DNA of 64,000 bases, taken from Plantactinospora sp040120695 (GTDB lineage Bacteria > Actinomycetota > Actinomycetes > Mycobacteriales > Micromonosporaceae). Shown here in pieces: positions 17,837 to 26,175 of the stretch. Below the pieces are notes generated by a model. The model made no database searches. It worked only from the letters and a program-made list of their open reading frames with translations, and was not told the DNA's origin. Numbering within the stretch: position 1 is the first letter of the stretch; every line of letters begins with the position of its first letter. The stretch is taken from the NCBI RefSeq assembly GCF_040120695.1, contig NZ_JBEEAC010000012.1, positions 1 to 64,000 of the forward strand, given 5' to 3'. The translations under genes and the position numbers were made by a program.

Positions 17837-18493
17837 TCAATTCCGCTGCCGGGATATCCGATTCGCCGAATGCCGCATGCGTGCTGCTCTTGTGAGCGCG
17901 ATGAACTTGGCCGGTGGTAGCACGTAGCTGTGTCGACTCAAGCCTCCAGACGTATAGGCATCAAGGAATCCGCGATCGCGAGTCACACAGTAGACACGAG
18001 CCAAAGGATCCTCGGCAGCAAGTTGTCGACAAACGCCAAAAACCATGCCGTCCTCGTGATCAAGCGGAGGGTTGCCGTCGGGGAAGAGGTCTCCCACGCT
18101 ACCGCCTCCCGACTTCTCAACGAGTCCGTAGATCAACTCATCAACCAACTCTTGAGCATCCTCAGGGCTCCAGCCCATCCCGTGGTAGCCGGTCCTCGGA
18201 TCCGGCTTTACGGGCTGGCTAGCCTTTCCTCTAACGATGGTGTCGATGTGGCTCGACGTCCAGACTTCAAGCGCTTCGTCACCGGCAAAACGCCCAGACG
18301 TACACGCGGCCAAGGCCCTCAGCGAATCCTGCGCCCCATCTTTCGGGTGTGGAATCGTGATTCTCGCCAGTCGTGCGGCGGCAGCGTCGAAGTCGCTCCA
18401 CGTGAACGGTTGTCCGATAATGCGAGCAACGTCGAGGTACACGTTGCAGTCGAAGACCACCAGGTGTCGTTGAATCTCCTCGCCGCTACTCAC
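17837..18493 (-). CDS. PIN-domain ribonuclease toxin paired with a Panacea antitoxin
   Basis: A 218-residue protein with PIN-like features: the first acidic residue Asp15 follows a hydrophobic strand (HLVVFDCNVYLD), a central acidic helix (EDAQELVDEL) and a late VYCVTRDRGFLDA strand with Asp-x-x-Phe-Leu. PIN toxins cut RNA with Mg2+ held by these acids. It lies three bases after the Panacea-domain gene, the order expected of an antitoxin-toxin operon. The start is GTG. Codon use is less GC-biased than in the flanking genes, a sign of transfer. The PIN family is wide, so the exact target is unknown. Confidence 0.78.
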   Translation of the reverse strand: MSSGEEIQRHLVVFDCNVYLDVARIIGQPFTWSDFDAAAARLARITIPHPKDGAQDSLRALAACTSGRFAGDEALEVWTSSHIDTIVRGKASQPVKPDPRTGYHGMGWSPEDAQELVDELIYGLVEKSGGGSVGDLFPDGNPPLDHEDGMVFGVCRQLAAEDPLARVYCVTRDRGFLDAYTSGGLSRHSYVLPPAKFIALTRAARMRHSANRISRQRN

Positions 18494-18496
18494 AGA

Positions 18497-19162
18497 TCAG
18501 GCGCCGGCATGAGCCCGGCGGCGCTCCCTTCGGATCCCATCAGCACTGTACTGGTGCCCGGAATCCAGATTCGAGCTTCCCCACGGGTTGTCTCCTGGAT
18601 CTGAGAACTCTTCTCCGAGCGATCCGAGTATCTCATCAACGTCGACGGGACCTGTAGCCGCCGGAGAACCAAGGTAGATGCCGACCGCGGCAAGGTCTGA
18701 CGCCGTCCTGCCGCCTAGCCTGCGGTGGGCTCGGTAGAACTGCGCCATGGACTGATGGCTGACTTCCGTCGAGCATTGAGCTTCTGGAGGAAGATCGCCT
18801 CGCGCCTCCCGCCACGGGGCTTCCGCGTGTGTCAATGCGCTTAACTCATCGCCAGACATCGATCCATACGTCATAAGGACAATATTGATTAGATCCGATG
18901 TTTGGTCGTCAAGCGCGATGCCGTCGACCTGCTGGTCGATCGCCCTGCGTGTTTCTCGACCTCTGCGGGCATGCCACACCTGGGGGACGACCGGGCCGTC
19001 CTTCCATGCCTTTATGCGCTCCTCGAACAGGGGTTCGTTCGTGATGGCCAGATGCCAAGCCTGTACGTAGTAGAGCAGCTTCTGGAGGCTCATGGCATCC
19101 AGCCACGGCCCCGATCGCGCGATGATCACGGAAGCCACGTCGTCTGCCTTCAGCACCCTCAT
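18497..19162 (-). CDS. Panacea-domain antitoxin (SocA/DUF4065-like)
   Basis: A 221-residue protein. Residues about 1-130 match the Panacea/DUF4065 fold: AMSLQKLLYYVQAWHLA, then EPLFEERIKAWKDGPVVP and later LTHAEAPWREAR, the three signature segments of that family. Panacea proteins act as antitoxins for many unrelated toxins. The C-terminal 80 residues are specific and probably neutralise the PIN partner that follows at 18493. ATG 19162 is preferred: it is preceded by GAGGAG and matches the usual domain start. A longer frame begins at ATG 19228 behind a TATAGC hexamer, and the true start could be there. Confidence 0.82.
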   Translation of the reverse strand: MRVLKADDVASVIIARSGPWLDAMSLQKLLYYVQAWHLAITNEPLFEERIKAWKDGPVVPQVWHARRGRETRRAIDQQVDGIALDDQTSDLINIVLMTYGSMSGDELSALTHAEAPWREARGDLPPEAQCSTEVSHQSMAQFYRAHRRLGGRTASDLAAVGIYLGSPAATGPVDVDEILGSLGEEFSDPGDNPWGSSNLDSGHQYSADGIRRERRRAHAGA

Positions 19163-19228
19163 CACCCCGCTCCTCGGCTTCGCCTCCGTGCCGTCAGCAA
19201 ATCGGCGCCGACAGGTTGCGTCAAGCAT

Positions 19229-19792
19229 TGCACACTGCTATAACCTGCCGCGAGTCCGCACAGCTACCGGGCGGCCGGCACTCCTAGGCGATTAGAACGC
19301 TTGTTCGATAATACCTGACGGCAGTCGCGTGCACTACCGCTGCCAGCCACCACGCCGTACGCCTGGAAGTGGTGCAGTACGGGTCGGACCCGGTCGCTGC
19401 GTTGATGCTGGTCCTTGCGGGCGTGGTGGCCGGTTCAGGGGAAGGTGGTCGGGCGTGTCGGGCCGCCGGCACGCGCACGACGCTGAGAGCGAAGGCCAGG
19501 ATGTCCCCCCCGGTGAGTGATGCGCGGTGCGGCAGACCCAGATGTCGTGACGTGCAGCATGAACGATCCTTCCGAGAGGGCTCCTTGGTGCGGGTACCGG
19601 AAGAATGGGGCGCCGTGCCGGCGGGCCGACCCCGCGCCATCCTCACCTAGCCGTGATCCGGTGCGGCTCGCCCAGGTGGTACAAGTGTATGGATCACGGT
19701 CTCGTTACCCCCGCAGCACTCCATCAGCCGCCTGACCCGGCATCGAGCTATGCCGCCTTCTGGTCGGCGTGTCGGTGTTGGCGGGCTGCCGG
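19229..19792. other. 564-base intergenic stretch
   Basis: No gene can be supported. It contains the LexA-like box at 19295-19306 and a short + frame from ATG 19559 with a CGYRKNGAPC motif that I do not accept as a gene. It separates the toxin-antitoxin pair from the AlpA-like gene. Confidence 0.5.
19295..19306. promoter_or_regulatory. LexA/SOS-box-like palindrome
   Basis: GAACGCTTGTTC matches the GAAC-N4-GTTC core of Gram-positive and mycobacterial SOS boxes, and the flank on the right (GTTCGA) also fits. It lies about 130 bases before the antitoxin ATG on the minus strand. SOS control of the toxin-antitoxin pair is an inference. Confidence 0.5.
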
Positions 19793-19993
19793 CTATTCGT
19801 CCAGCTCTGGACGGTGTTCTGCGATCCAGCGCTCGACGTCCTCGGCCAGCCATACGCGTCCCTGCCGCAACTCGGCCACCGGCTCCGGGAAACTCCGACG
19901 CTGTGTCAGCTCGTAGACGCGCTGCTTCGAAATCCCGCCCAGGCGCACGCGAATCTCGTGCGTGCCCATGAGCCGGAGTTTTGCCACGCTCAC
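19793..19993 (-). CDS. AlpA/excisionase-like helix-turn-helix protein
   Basis: A 66-residue DNA-binding protein of the MerR-like excisionase class. GTHEIRVRLGGISKQRVYEL forms the helix-turn-helix, followed by the wing FPEPVAELRQGRVWLAEDVERWI, the typical AlpA/HTH_17 pattern. Such proteins regulate or assist excision of integrative elements and control phage or island genes. No integrase is present in the window. Starts at GTG 19993, GTG 19987 or ATG 19969 are all possible; none has a clear ribosome binding site. Confidence 0.75.
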   Translation of the reverse strand: MSVAKLRLMGTHEIRVRLGGISKQRVYELTQRRSFPEPVAELRQGRVWLAEDVERWIAEHRPELDE

Positions 19994-20177
19994 GACGGTA
20001 GGTTTCGCGGTCCTTGACCATCGGCAGGTTGATCACAGACAACCTGCCCGAGGGACTTGACCTAAGGCAAGTACAGCGGCAAGCTGAGCTTCGAGTCGAA
20101 GTGCCCATGCCTGGCCGGCGTACCTCCGGTCGGGCCGAGGTCACCGTCCATGTCCTGCTCCGACGTCGGGAAGGTTG

Positions 20178-20507
20178 GTGAAGGCGGTGCGATCTCTGCG
20201 CTGGTTGGTGTTCCGGATAGACCGGCAGCCGCTGCGGCGGCTCGGGCCGGCGTACCGGTCGGGGACGTACCGGCCGCTGATGCCGTCCCAGGTGCGGACC
20301 CGTCGGTTCACCCCGGTCGGCTTCGGGCGGCGGCGCGGAGTCGACCCGGACGAGGTCGCCCAGTTCCTAGACCAGGTCGCCGGTGACCTGGCGCGGGCGT
20401 ACACCGAGTTGGCGGGCGTCCGGAAGCAGAACGCCCGGATCAAGGACGCCATGCGGCGCTGGCAGGCCCGGCCGGCGCCGACCGCCCACGAACTGGCGGG
20501 GCGCTGA
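20178..20507 (+). CDS. DivIVA-domain protein
   Basis: A protein of about 109 residues. After a basic N-terminus, residues about 35-95 carry a DivIVA-like motif: RTRRFTPVGFGRRRGVDPDE, then VAQFLDQVAGDLARAYTEL leading into a coiled coil. True DivIVA/Wag31 directs polar growth, but this short single-module form is typical of accessory operons in Micromonosporaceae. Starts at GTG 20178 (after GGGAAGG) and GTG 20187 are both possible. Its stop overlaps the next ATG by one base. Confidence 0.75.
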   Translation: MKAVRSLRWLVFRIDRQPLRRLGPAYRSGTYRPLMPSQVRTRRFTPVGFGRRRGVDPDEVAQFLDQVAGDLARAYTELAGVRKQNARIKDAMRRWQARPAPTAHELAGR

Positions 20508-20818
20508 TGACCGAGCGGTACGTCGTACACGTGCCCTTCGCCGCGCCGACCCCGGCGACCGCCCGCATCCTCGCCCGGACGGCGGCCCGGACCCTCGCCC
20601 GGTTGCCGCAGGTCGACGTGGCCGAGGCGACCGTCTCGGCCGAGGACGACCAGATCGTGCAGTCCCGGCTCTTCTGCGACCGGCTGCTCGGCGGCGGCCG
20701 GCGGTGCGCCCTGCGCGCCGAACACCAGACCCCGTGCGCGGCCGTCGTGACCCCGGACGATCCGGAGGCGGACGGCACCGACCCGGCAGCCTTGCGGGTG
20801 TCGGAGCCGGCCGGGTGA
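20507..20818 (+). CDS. Small conserved-operon protein of unknown function
   Basis: A 103-residue soluble protein. The first 60 residues look like an alpha/beta fold (MTERYVVHVPFAAPTPATAR) and residues about 60-85 contain three Cys (FCDRLL...RRCALR...TPCAAV) that might hold a metal. The family is not recognised. It begins within the DivIVA-domain stop codon (TGATG) and ends by overlapping the next gene by four bases, so the three genes form one translation-coupled operon. Confidence 0.7.
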   Translation: MTERYVVHVPFAAPTPATARILARTAARTLARLPQVDVAEATVSAEDDQIVQSRLFCDRLLGGGRRCALRAEHQTPCAAVVTPDDPEADGTDPAALRVSEPAG

Positions 20819-22992
20819 CCGGGCCGGTTCCGGCCGGGCCGCCGGTGCTGCCCTGCCGCGAGTGCGACGGCATGAGTTTCACCCTCGTCCCGTGCCGCTG
20901 CACCTACTACGGAGACCGGCTGCTGGTCAGCGAGGAGGATCGAACGCCCGGGGAGCCCTACCACGACTGCCTGGAATGCGACGGGGTCGGCACCGTCGGC
21001 CGGCCGTGCCACATCTGCCGGCAGACCGGCCGCCGTCGCGCCCAGTTCGTCCTCACCATGGCGAATCTGGACACCGGCACCCTCGCCTCGGTGAACGTCG
21101 TACCCGGGGTGGTGGAACCGCAGCGCTGGCCGGCCGACCACCGGACCTGGTGCCTGCCGCTCGCCCCGCTGCTACACGAACTGGCCGCCCGCGTCGGGGC
21201 CAAGTCCTGGACCGAGATACGCCGGCCCGGCCCGCCGGAGGAGCCGGTGGTCCTGCTGCCGTCGCGCTGGCGCCCGGACCTGCCCCCGGCGGACCGGGAA
21301 CTGCTAGAGGCGGAGGCGATCGCCGCGCAGTCGTACGACCCGTGGTGGCTCTACCTCGGCAGGACGACGAGTGAACCTCCCCGAGATCCGGCCGCCGAGC
21401 TGGCCCGGCGCTGCCGCCTCGCCGACCTGCTCTGCCTAGACCTGGTGATCGAAACCCGTCGGGACCGTAACGGCACCGGACTGAGCTGGCACCTGCGCTA
21501 CGAGGTGCCCGACAGCCCCGTCCCCGCCGAGGGGCGCGGCCACGCCGACGACCTGCCGAGCGCGATCACCGGCACCAGCGAGCTGGACGCCCTCTACGGG
21601 CTGGAGGAACGCGGTCGCAGCGTCCCGGCGTACCGGTTGAGCTGCCCCGACCTGCCCCCGGCCGGCCCCGCCAGCATCGACCTCGACCAGCTCGAACGCC
21701 GGATCCTCGCCGACTGCGTCGACCTGCGGACCGGCGAACCGACCGCCGGTGCGCAGGCGATCTGGCGCGACGGCCGGTGGCGCCACACCAGCCTGCGGGT
21801 CACCGACACCACGGACAATCTCAGCGAATCGTCGACCGGGCAGATCCACCAGCGGCGCAGGGTGCTGCTGCGGCGCGGCTGGCAGCCGCCGGCCCCGTCG
21901 TGGCAGGGCGAGCCTCTCCCGTACGCCGAATGCCCCGACTGCGACCCGGACAGCAACCTGCGGCGCTGCCACTGCCGACTCGGCGCCGGGGTCGCCGAAC
22001 CCGACTGCCCGGCCTGCGCCGGCACCGGCCGCAGCCCGTCGGCGCTGCGCTGCCACACCTGCCGGGGCAGCCGCCGGCTGCACCAGACCGTGACCGTCAC
22101 GATCACCGACCTGACCTGTCGGGTCGTCCACCTCACCTGGCAGGCCGACCCGACCGGCTGGCAGACCGGTGAACTCGGCTGGCACATCGCCCCGGACACC
22201 GTGCCGGGTGGGGAGCGGAGCTGGCGGACCGGGCGCCGGGTAGCCGCCCCGCACGTCGCCACCCAGCCCGGCGGCAAGCCGCTGCACCAGCTCCCCGGGC
22301 GGTTCCGGCTGGCGGAGTGGGCGGCCACCTTCGGGGTACGCCCCGACGACCTGACCGAACTCGACGGCGGCGGCGACCTCGATCACGACCTGCGGCACGG
22401 CACCGTCACCCTGCACCGGCCCGGGGACGACCCGCTGACCGCACACCTGACCACAGCCGCCCGGGGCCGGCCCGGCGCCCGGCTATTCGTGCTGGCCCGT
22501 CGCCCCGACGTACCGTCCCTGGCCGACCTGGTCCGGCTCGCCCTCGGACTGCACCTGACGCTCACGGTCACCGTCGTCGACCACGTCCGCAACACCGGAG
22601 ACCTCCGGCTGGTGCAGGGCGAACGCTGGGAGGTGAACGTCGGCCCCGCCAGCGGGCCGGTCACCCCGGCCGACCGGCCGATCCGGTCCACTCCGGAGGC
22701 GGCGATCGCCTTCTGCCTCGACTATCTCGGACTCGCCATCGCCGGCACCGTCCCCGACGATCCGGTCGACCCGATCCCGGTGCCGCAGTGTCCGAACCCG
22801 ATCGAGGTGGCCGACCCGGTGCCGCTGCTGCGCCGACTCGCCCGACACCACGCCGGCCAGCCCGTGGCCGTGCACTTCACGGCCGCCACCTGCGAGATCG
22901 TGCTCCGCGAACCCGACGGCGTACGCCCGCTCGTCACCGCGGCCACCCTGCCCGCCGCGATCGGCGCCCTCGGCCTGGCCCCGGGCGGGTGA
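20815..22992 (+). CDS. Large protein with two DnaJ-type cysteine clusters
   Basis: A 725-residue protein with no membrane helix. Near residues 12-65 there are Cys pairs including CLECDGVG...CHICRQTG, the CxxCxGxG type of the DnaJ zinc centre. A second cluster around residues 380-425 (CPDC...CHC...CPACAGTG...CHTCRG) repeats the theme. There is no J domain (no HPD), so it is not a chaperone in the usual sense. Between and after the clusters are unrecognised alpha/beta regions. The GTG overlaps the preceding stop (GTGA). Role unknown; the DnaJ-like zinc parts suggest binding to unfolded protein or to nucleic acid. Confidence 0.78.
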   Translation: MTGPVPAGPPVLPCRECDGMSFTLVPCRCTYYGDRLLVSEEDRTPGEPYHDCLECDGVGTVGRPCHICRQTGRRRAQFVLTMANLDTGTLASVNVVPGVVEPQRWPADHRTWCLPLAPLLHELAARVGAKSWTEIRRPGPPEEPVVLLPSRWRPDLPPADRELLEAEAIAAQSYDPWWLYLGRTTSEPPRDPAAELARRCRLADLLCLDLVIETRRDRNGTGLSWHLRYEVPDSPVPAEGRGHADDLPSAITGTSELDALYGLEERGRSVPAYRLSCPDLPPAGPASIDLDQLERRILADCVDLRTGEPTAGAQAIWRDGRWRHTSLRVTDTTDNLSESSTGQIHQRRRVLLRRGWQPPAPSWQGEPLPYAECPDCDPDSNLRRCHCRLGAGVAEPDCPACAGTGRSPSALRCHTCRGSRRLHQTVTVTITDLTCRVVHLTWQADPTGWQTGELGWHIAPDTVPGGERSWRTGRRVAAPHVATQPGGKPLHQLPGRFRLAEWAATFGVRPDDLTELDGGGDLDHDLRHGTVTLHRPGDDPLTAHLTTAARGRPGARLFVLARRPDVPSLADLVRLALGLHLTLTVTVVDHVRNTGDLRLVQGERWEVNVGPASGPVTPADRPIRSTPEAAIAFCLDYLGLAIAGTVPDDPVDPIPVPQCPNPIEVADPVPLLRRLARHHAGQPVAVHFTAATCEIVLREPDGVRPLVTAATLPAAIGALGLAPGG

Positions 22993-23056
22993 CCCGCCGG
23001 GCAGGTGCGACCCCGCCGGAACGGCCCTGTTGGACCCCGCCGGAACGGCCAGGACG

Positions 23057-23638
23057 TCAGAGCCGGTCGAACCCGGTGAGGCCGATGTCCAGATCGAAGG
23101 GCTCGGCGAGCTTCAGCCGGCCGTGGAAGATGCCGGTTGGCCGGTAGGTGCGGGACGTCGTCCCCAGGGCGTGGACGTAGACGGTGGGTTGCCCGGAACT
23201 CTCCTCGACCCGCCAGAAGTGCGGGATGCCCACCTGGGCGTAGATCTGCGGCTTGCGTTCCCGGTCGCGCAGCACGGAGTCGGGCGAGACCACCTCCACC
23301 GCGAGCACCACCGCGTCCGCCGGATACCAGGTCTGGTCGTTGTCGACGTCGGCATCGGCGTGCACCACGATCAGGTCCGGCTCGGGGCGCTGCTGCGGGC
23401 CGAGCACCACCGACATCTCCCGCCGGACCCGGAACCGGTCCGTCGGCGCGGCGACGGCCAGCGCCTGCTCCAGCAGCCGGAGCACCTTCATGTGGAAGAG
23501 CTTCTGCGGGCTGACGAAGACGAGGCATCCGTCGATGAACTCGGCGTGCGAGGGAAGGCCGGGAATCCGGTCGAGATCATCGGCGGTGAAGCCACCGGGC
23601 GGCGGGCGGAACCGTTCGTACACCGGCTCGGCACTCAT
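23057..23638 (-). CDS. Uma2 family (DUF820) restriction-endonuclease-fold protein
   Basis: A 193-residue protein with the Uma2 pattern: an N-terminal TADDLDRIPG segment, EFIDGCLVFVSP, then EPDLIVVHAD and VVLAVEVVSPDSVLRDRERKP. The Asp...Glu-x-Val core corresponds to the PD-(D/E)xK nuclease active site, with Lys in the last motif. These proteins are numerous in actinobacteria and cyanobacteria, and their biological target is unknown. ATG 23638 has GGGGTGAGG directly upstream, which rules out the longer frame to 23779. It is divergent from truB. Confidence 0.88.
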   Translation of the reverse strand: MSAEPVYERFRPPPGGFTADDLDRIPGLPSHAEFIDGCLVFVSPQKLFHMKVLRLLEQALAVAAPTDRFRVRREMSVVLGPQQRPEPDLIVVHADADVDNDQTWYPADAVVLAVEVVSPDSVLRDRERKPQIYAQVGIPHFWRVEESSGQPTVYVHALGTTSRTYRPTGIFHGRLKLAEPFDLDIGLTGFDRL

Positions 23639-23790
23639 CGCCTCACCCCTGCGGTCGACCTGCCCGTGACGCTCAGCATAACGAAGAGTGCCTTTCCGGC
23701 GTGGTGGTGCGCGCGGTGGCCCGATTCCCGGCGGCCCTGGTGCGGGCGCCCTGCCGGTCGCGTCACCGGGATCTGGCACGCTGGTATCCC

Positions 23791-24684
23791 GTGAGCGGTG
23801 ACGGTCTGATCGTGGTCGACAAGCCCGGCGGCATGACGTCGCACGACGTGGTGGCCCGGATCCGGAGGCTGGCCCGGACCCGTCGGGTCGGGCACGGCGG
23901 CACGCTGGATCCGATGGCGACCGGAGTACTGGTGATCGGGGTGGGCCGGGCGACCCGGCTGCTGACCTACGTGATCGGGGCCGGTAAGAGCTACACCGCG
24001 ACGATCCGGCTCGGCCAGTCGACGGTGACCGACGACGCCGAGGGCGAGGTGGTCGGCACCGCCGACGCCGCCGGGGTCACCGAGGAGGCGGTACGCGCCG
24101 CCGTGCTGCCGCTGACCGGTGAGATCGACCAGGTGCCGAGCGCGGTCAGCGCGATCAAGGTCGACGGACAGCGCGCCTACAAGCGGGTACGCGACGGCGA
24201 GGCGGTCGAGTTGGCCGCGCGTCGGGTCACGGTCTTCCGCCTCGACGTGCTCGGCTCTCGTCGCAACACCGTCGACGGGCTGGCCGTGTTGGACGTGGAC
24301 GTGGCGGTGGAGTGCTCCTCCGGGACGTACATCCGGGCGCTGGCCCGGGACCTCGGCGCCGCGCTCGGGGTCGGCGGACACCTGACGGCGCTGCGGCGTA
24401 CCGCCGTGGGCGGCTTCACCCTGGCCGAGGCGGCGACCCTGCCGGAGCTGGAGGAACGTGCCCCGGACGTGGTCAACCTGACCGTCGAGGCGGCCGCCCG
24501 GCGGTTCTTTCCGCAGCGGCAGGCCAGCGCCGACGAGGCGAAGGTGCTCTCGCACGGCGGCCCGCTCGACCCGGCCGGCATCACCGGGCCGTACGCCGTC
24601 TTCGATCCGGCGGGCGGCCTGATCGCTATCGTCAGCGACCGGGACGGCCGAGCCCGGGCGGAGATCGTGCTCGCCCCGGCCTGA
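23791..24684 (+). CDS. truB: tRNA pseudouridine(55) synthase TruB
   Basis: A 297-residue enzyme converting uridine 55 of the T loop of tRNAs to pseudouridine. The opening DGLIVVDKPGGMTSHDVVAR and the catalytic motif HGGTLDPMATGVL with its Asp are diagnostic, and a PUA-like C-terminal region is present. The GTG at 23791 (VSGDG) matches the family start. There is no ribosome binding site, and a weak CACGCT hexamer eight bases before suggests a leaderless message. ribF follows after 48 bases, as in many actinobacteria. Its usual left neighbours (nusA, infB, rbfA) are absent from the window. Confidence 0.96.
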   Translation: MSGDGLIVVDKPGGMTSHDVVARIRRLARTRRVGHGGTLDPMATGVLVIGVGRATRLLTYVIGAGKSYTATIRLGQSTVTDDAEGEVVGTADAAGVTEEAVRAAVLPLTGEIDQVPSAVSAIKVDGQRAYKRVRDGEAVELAARRVTVFRLDVLGSRRNTVDGLAVLDVDVAVECSSGTYIRALARDLGAALGVGGHLTALRRTAVGGFTLAEAATLPELEERAPDVVNLTVEAAARRFFPQRQASADEAKVLSHGGPLDPAGITGPYAVFDPAGGLIAIVSDRDGRARAEIVLAPA

Positions 24685-24732
24685 ACGAGCGACCGAGCCG
24701 GGCAGGCGCACGGAAGGATGAAGGGACCAGGG

Positions 24733-25677
24733 ATGCAGCGGTGGCGGGGGTACCACGGGGCGCCGATGGGCTGGGGCCGGTCGGTGGTGACCATCGGGGT
24801 CTTCGACGGGGTACACCGGGGACACCAGGCGATCATCGGGCACGCCGTGAAGCGTGCCCGGGACATGGGCGTGCAGTCGGTCGTGGTCACCTTCGACCCG
24901 CATCCGGCCGAGGTGGTCCGGGCCGGGTCCCACCCGGCGGTACTGACCGAACAGGCCCGCAAGGCGGAGCTGATCGAGGCGCTCGGGGTGGACGTACTCT
25001 GCGTGGTCCCGTTCACCCCCGACTTCTCCCGGCTGTCGCCGGAGGCGTTCGTGCACGACGTGCTTGTCGAGCAGTTGCACGCCGCCCTGGTGGTGGTGGG
25101 GGAGAACTTCCGGTTCGGCCACCGGGCGGCCGGCGACGTGGCGCTGCTGGAGCGGTTGGGCCGGACCTTCGGCTTCGGCGTGGAGGGGGCGCCACTGGTC
25201 GCCGACGCCGACACGGTCTTCTCGTCCACCTACATCCGGGCCTGTGTCGCGGCCGGTGACGTGACCGCTGCCGCCACGGCGCTGGGCCGGCCGCATCGGG
25301 TGGAGGGCGTGGTGGTCCGGGGTGACCAGCGGGGGCGGGAGATCGGCTTCCCAACCGCCAACCTGCTCTGCCACCGGTACGCGGCGGTGCCGGCGGACGG
25401 CATCTACGCGGCGTGGCTGATCCGGCGGGGCGGCCGGGCGGGACAGCGCGCCGAGCGGCTACCGGCGGCCGTGTCGATCGGCACGAATCCCACGTTCTCC
25501 GGGCGGGAGCGCCGGGTCGAGGCATACGTACTGGACTTCTCGGGCGATCTCTACGGGGAACGGCTCGCCCTGGACTTCGTGGCGTACCTGCGGGAGATGC
25601 GCGGTTATGACGGCATCGAGCCACTGGTCGCGCAGATCAACGCCGACGTCGAGCAGACTCGCCGGGTGCTCGCCTGA
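24733..25677 (+). CDS. ribF: Bifunctional riboflavin kinase/FAD synthetase RibF
   Basis: A 314-residue protein making FMN and then FAD from riboflavin. The N-terminal adenylyltransferase has VVTIGVFDGVHRGHQAIIGH and the C-terminal kinase domain has GREIGFPTANL. Both are complete and length is normal. ATG 24733 is chosen because GAAGGGA lies six bases upstream; ATG 24718 has its purines too close. Probably co-transcribed with truB. No FMN riboswitch precedes it. Confidence 0.96.
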   Translation: MQRWRGYHGAPMGWGRSVVTIGVFDGVHRGHQAIIGHAVKRARDMGVQSVVVTFDPHPAEVVRAGSHPAVLTEQARKAELIEALGVDVLCVVPFTPDFSRLSPEAFVHDVLVEQLHAALVVVGENFRFGHRAAGDVALLERLGRTFGFGVEGAPLVADADTVFSSTYIRACVAAGDVTAAATALGRPHRVEGVVVRGDQRGREIGFPTANLLCHRYAAVPADGIYAAWLIRRGGRAGQRAERLPAAVSIGTNPTFSGRERRVEAYVLDFSGDLYGERLALDFVAYLREMRGYDGIEPLVAQINADVEQTRRVLA

Positions 25678-25750
25678 CCGCGGCCGCGGCGGACCGTCTG
25701 ACCAGGGCCAACTTTCCCGGCCGGATGATCCGCCCAGGTCGGGCGTGCCC

Positions 25751-25784
25751 TTGACTCGGCCGAACCCGGACAGGCTGGTAGCCT
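25751..25784 (+). promoter_or_regulatory. Possible rpsO promoter
   Basis: TTGACT (25751-25756) and TAGCCT (25779-25784) lie 22 bases apart, wider than usual, ahead of a leader of about 120 bases that contains a CGGTC/GACCG hairpin. Confidence 0.35.
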
Positions 25785-25905
25785 GGCGGGGACGTCGGAT
25801 TACCGGCGTGGCCTCGCGTGCCTGCACGACGCCGCGGGTGCGAGGTCGCCCCGGCCCGGTCGCCGACCGGCCCGGGCGGACACGACAATCCGGAAACAGG
25901 GAGAT

Positions 25906-26175
25906 ATGGCGCTCGACCAGGCAAGCAAGGCCAAGATCCGCCAGGAGTACGCGACCGCCGAGGGTGACACCGGTTCACCCGAGGTGCAGGTGGCGGTGCT
26001 GACCAAGCGGATCGCCGACCTCACCGAGCACCTCAAGGTGCACAAGCACGACCACCACAGCCGTCGTGGTCTGCTGCTGCTGGTGGGTCGCCGTCGGCGG
26101 CTGCTCAACTACATGCAGAAGAAGGACATCAACCGCTACCGGTCGCTCATCGAGCGGCTCGGTCTGCGGCGGTGA
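25906..26175 (+). CDS. rpsO: 30S ribosomal protein S15
   Basis: The standard 89-residue S15 with the family core (DTGSPEVQVAVLTKRIADLT; HHSRRGLLLLVGRRRRLLNY). It binds 16S rRNA in the small-subunit platform. The ATG follows CAGGGAGAT. The leader of more than 100 bases upstream could be where S15 represses its own message, as in other bacteria, though no known structure is recognised. pnp follows. Confidence 0.98.
   Translation: MALDQASKAKIRQEYATAEGDTGSPEVQVAVLTKRIADLTEHLKVHKHDHHSRRGLLLLVGRRRRLLNYMQKKDINRYRSLIERLGLRR

Noticed and set aside
19284..19646. 120-codon minus-strand frame
   Set aside because: No start signal, no domain and composition of a random high-GC frame; it also covers the LexA-like box.
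19559..19735. 58-codon + frame with a CGYRKNGAPC motif
   Set aside because: Short, no ribosome binding site, tail of low complexity; possibly a fragment of a mobile-element protein but not supportable.
17264..20177. Integrase or tRNA attachment site for the accessory region
   Set aside because: Looked for because of the AlpA-like gene; no integrase motif, tRNA gene or matching direct repeats were seen.
24685..24732. FMN riboswitch before ribF
   Set aside because: The gap to truB is only 48 bases and lacks the conserved aptamer segments.
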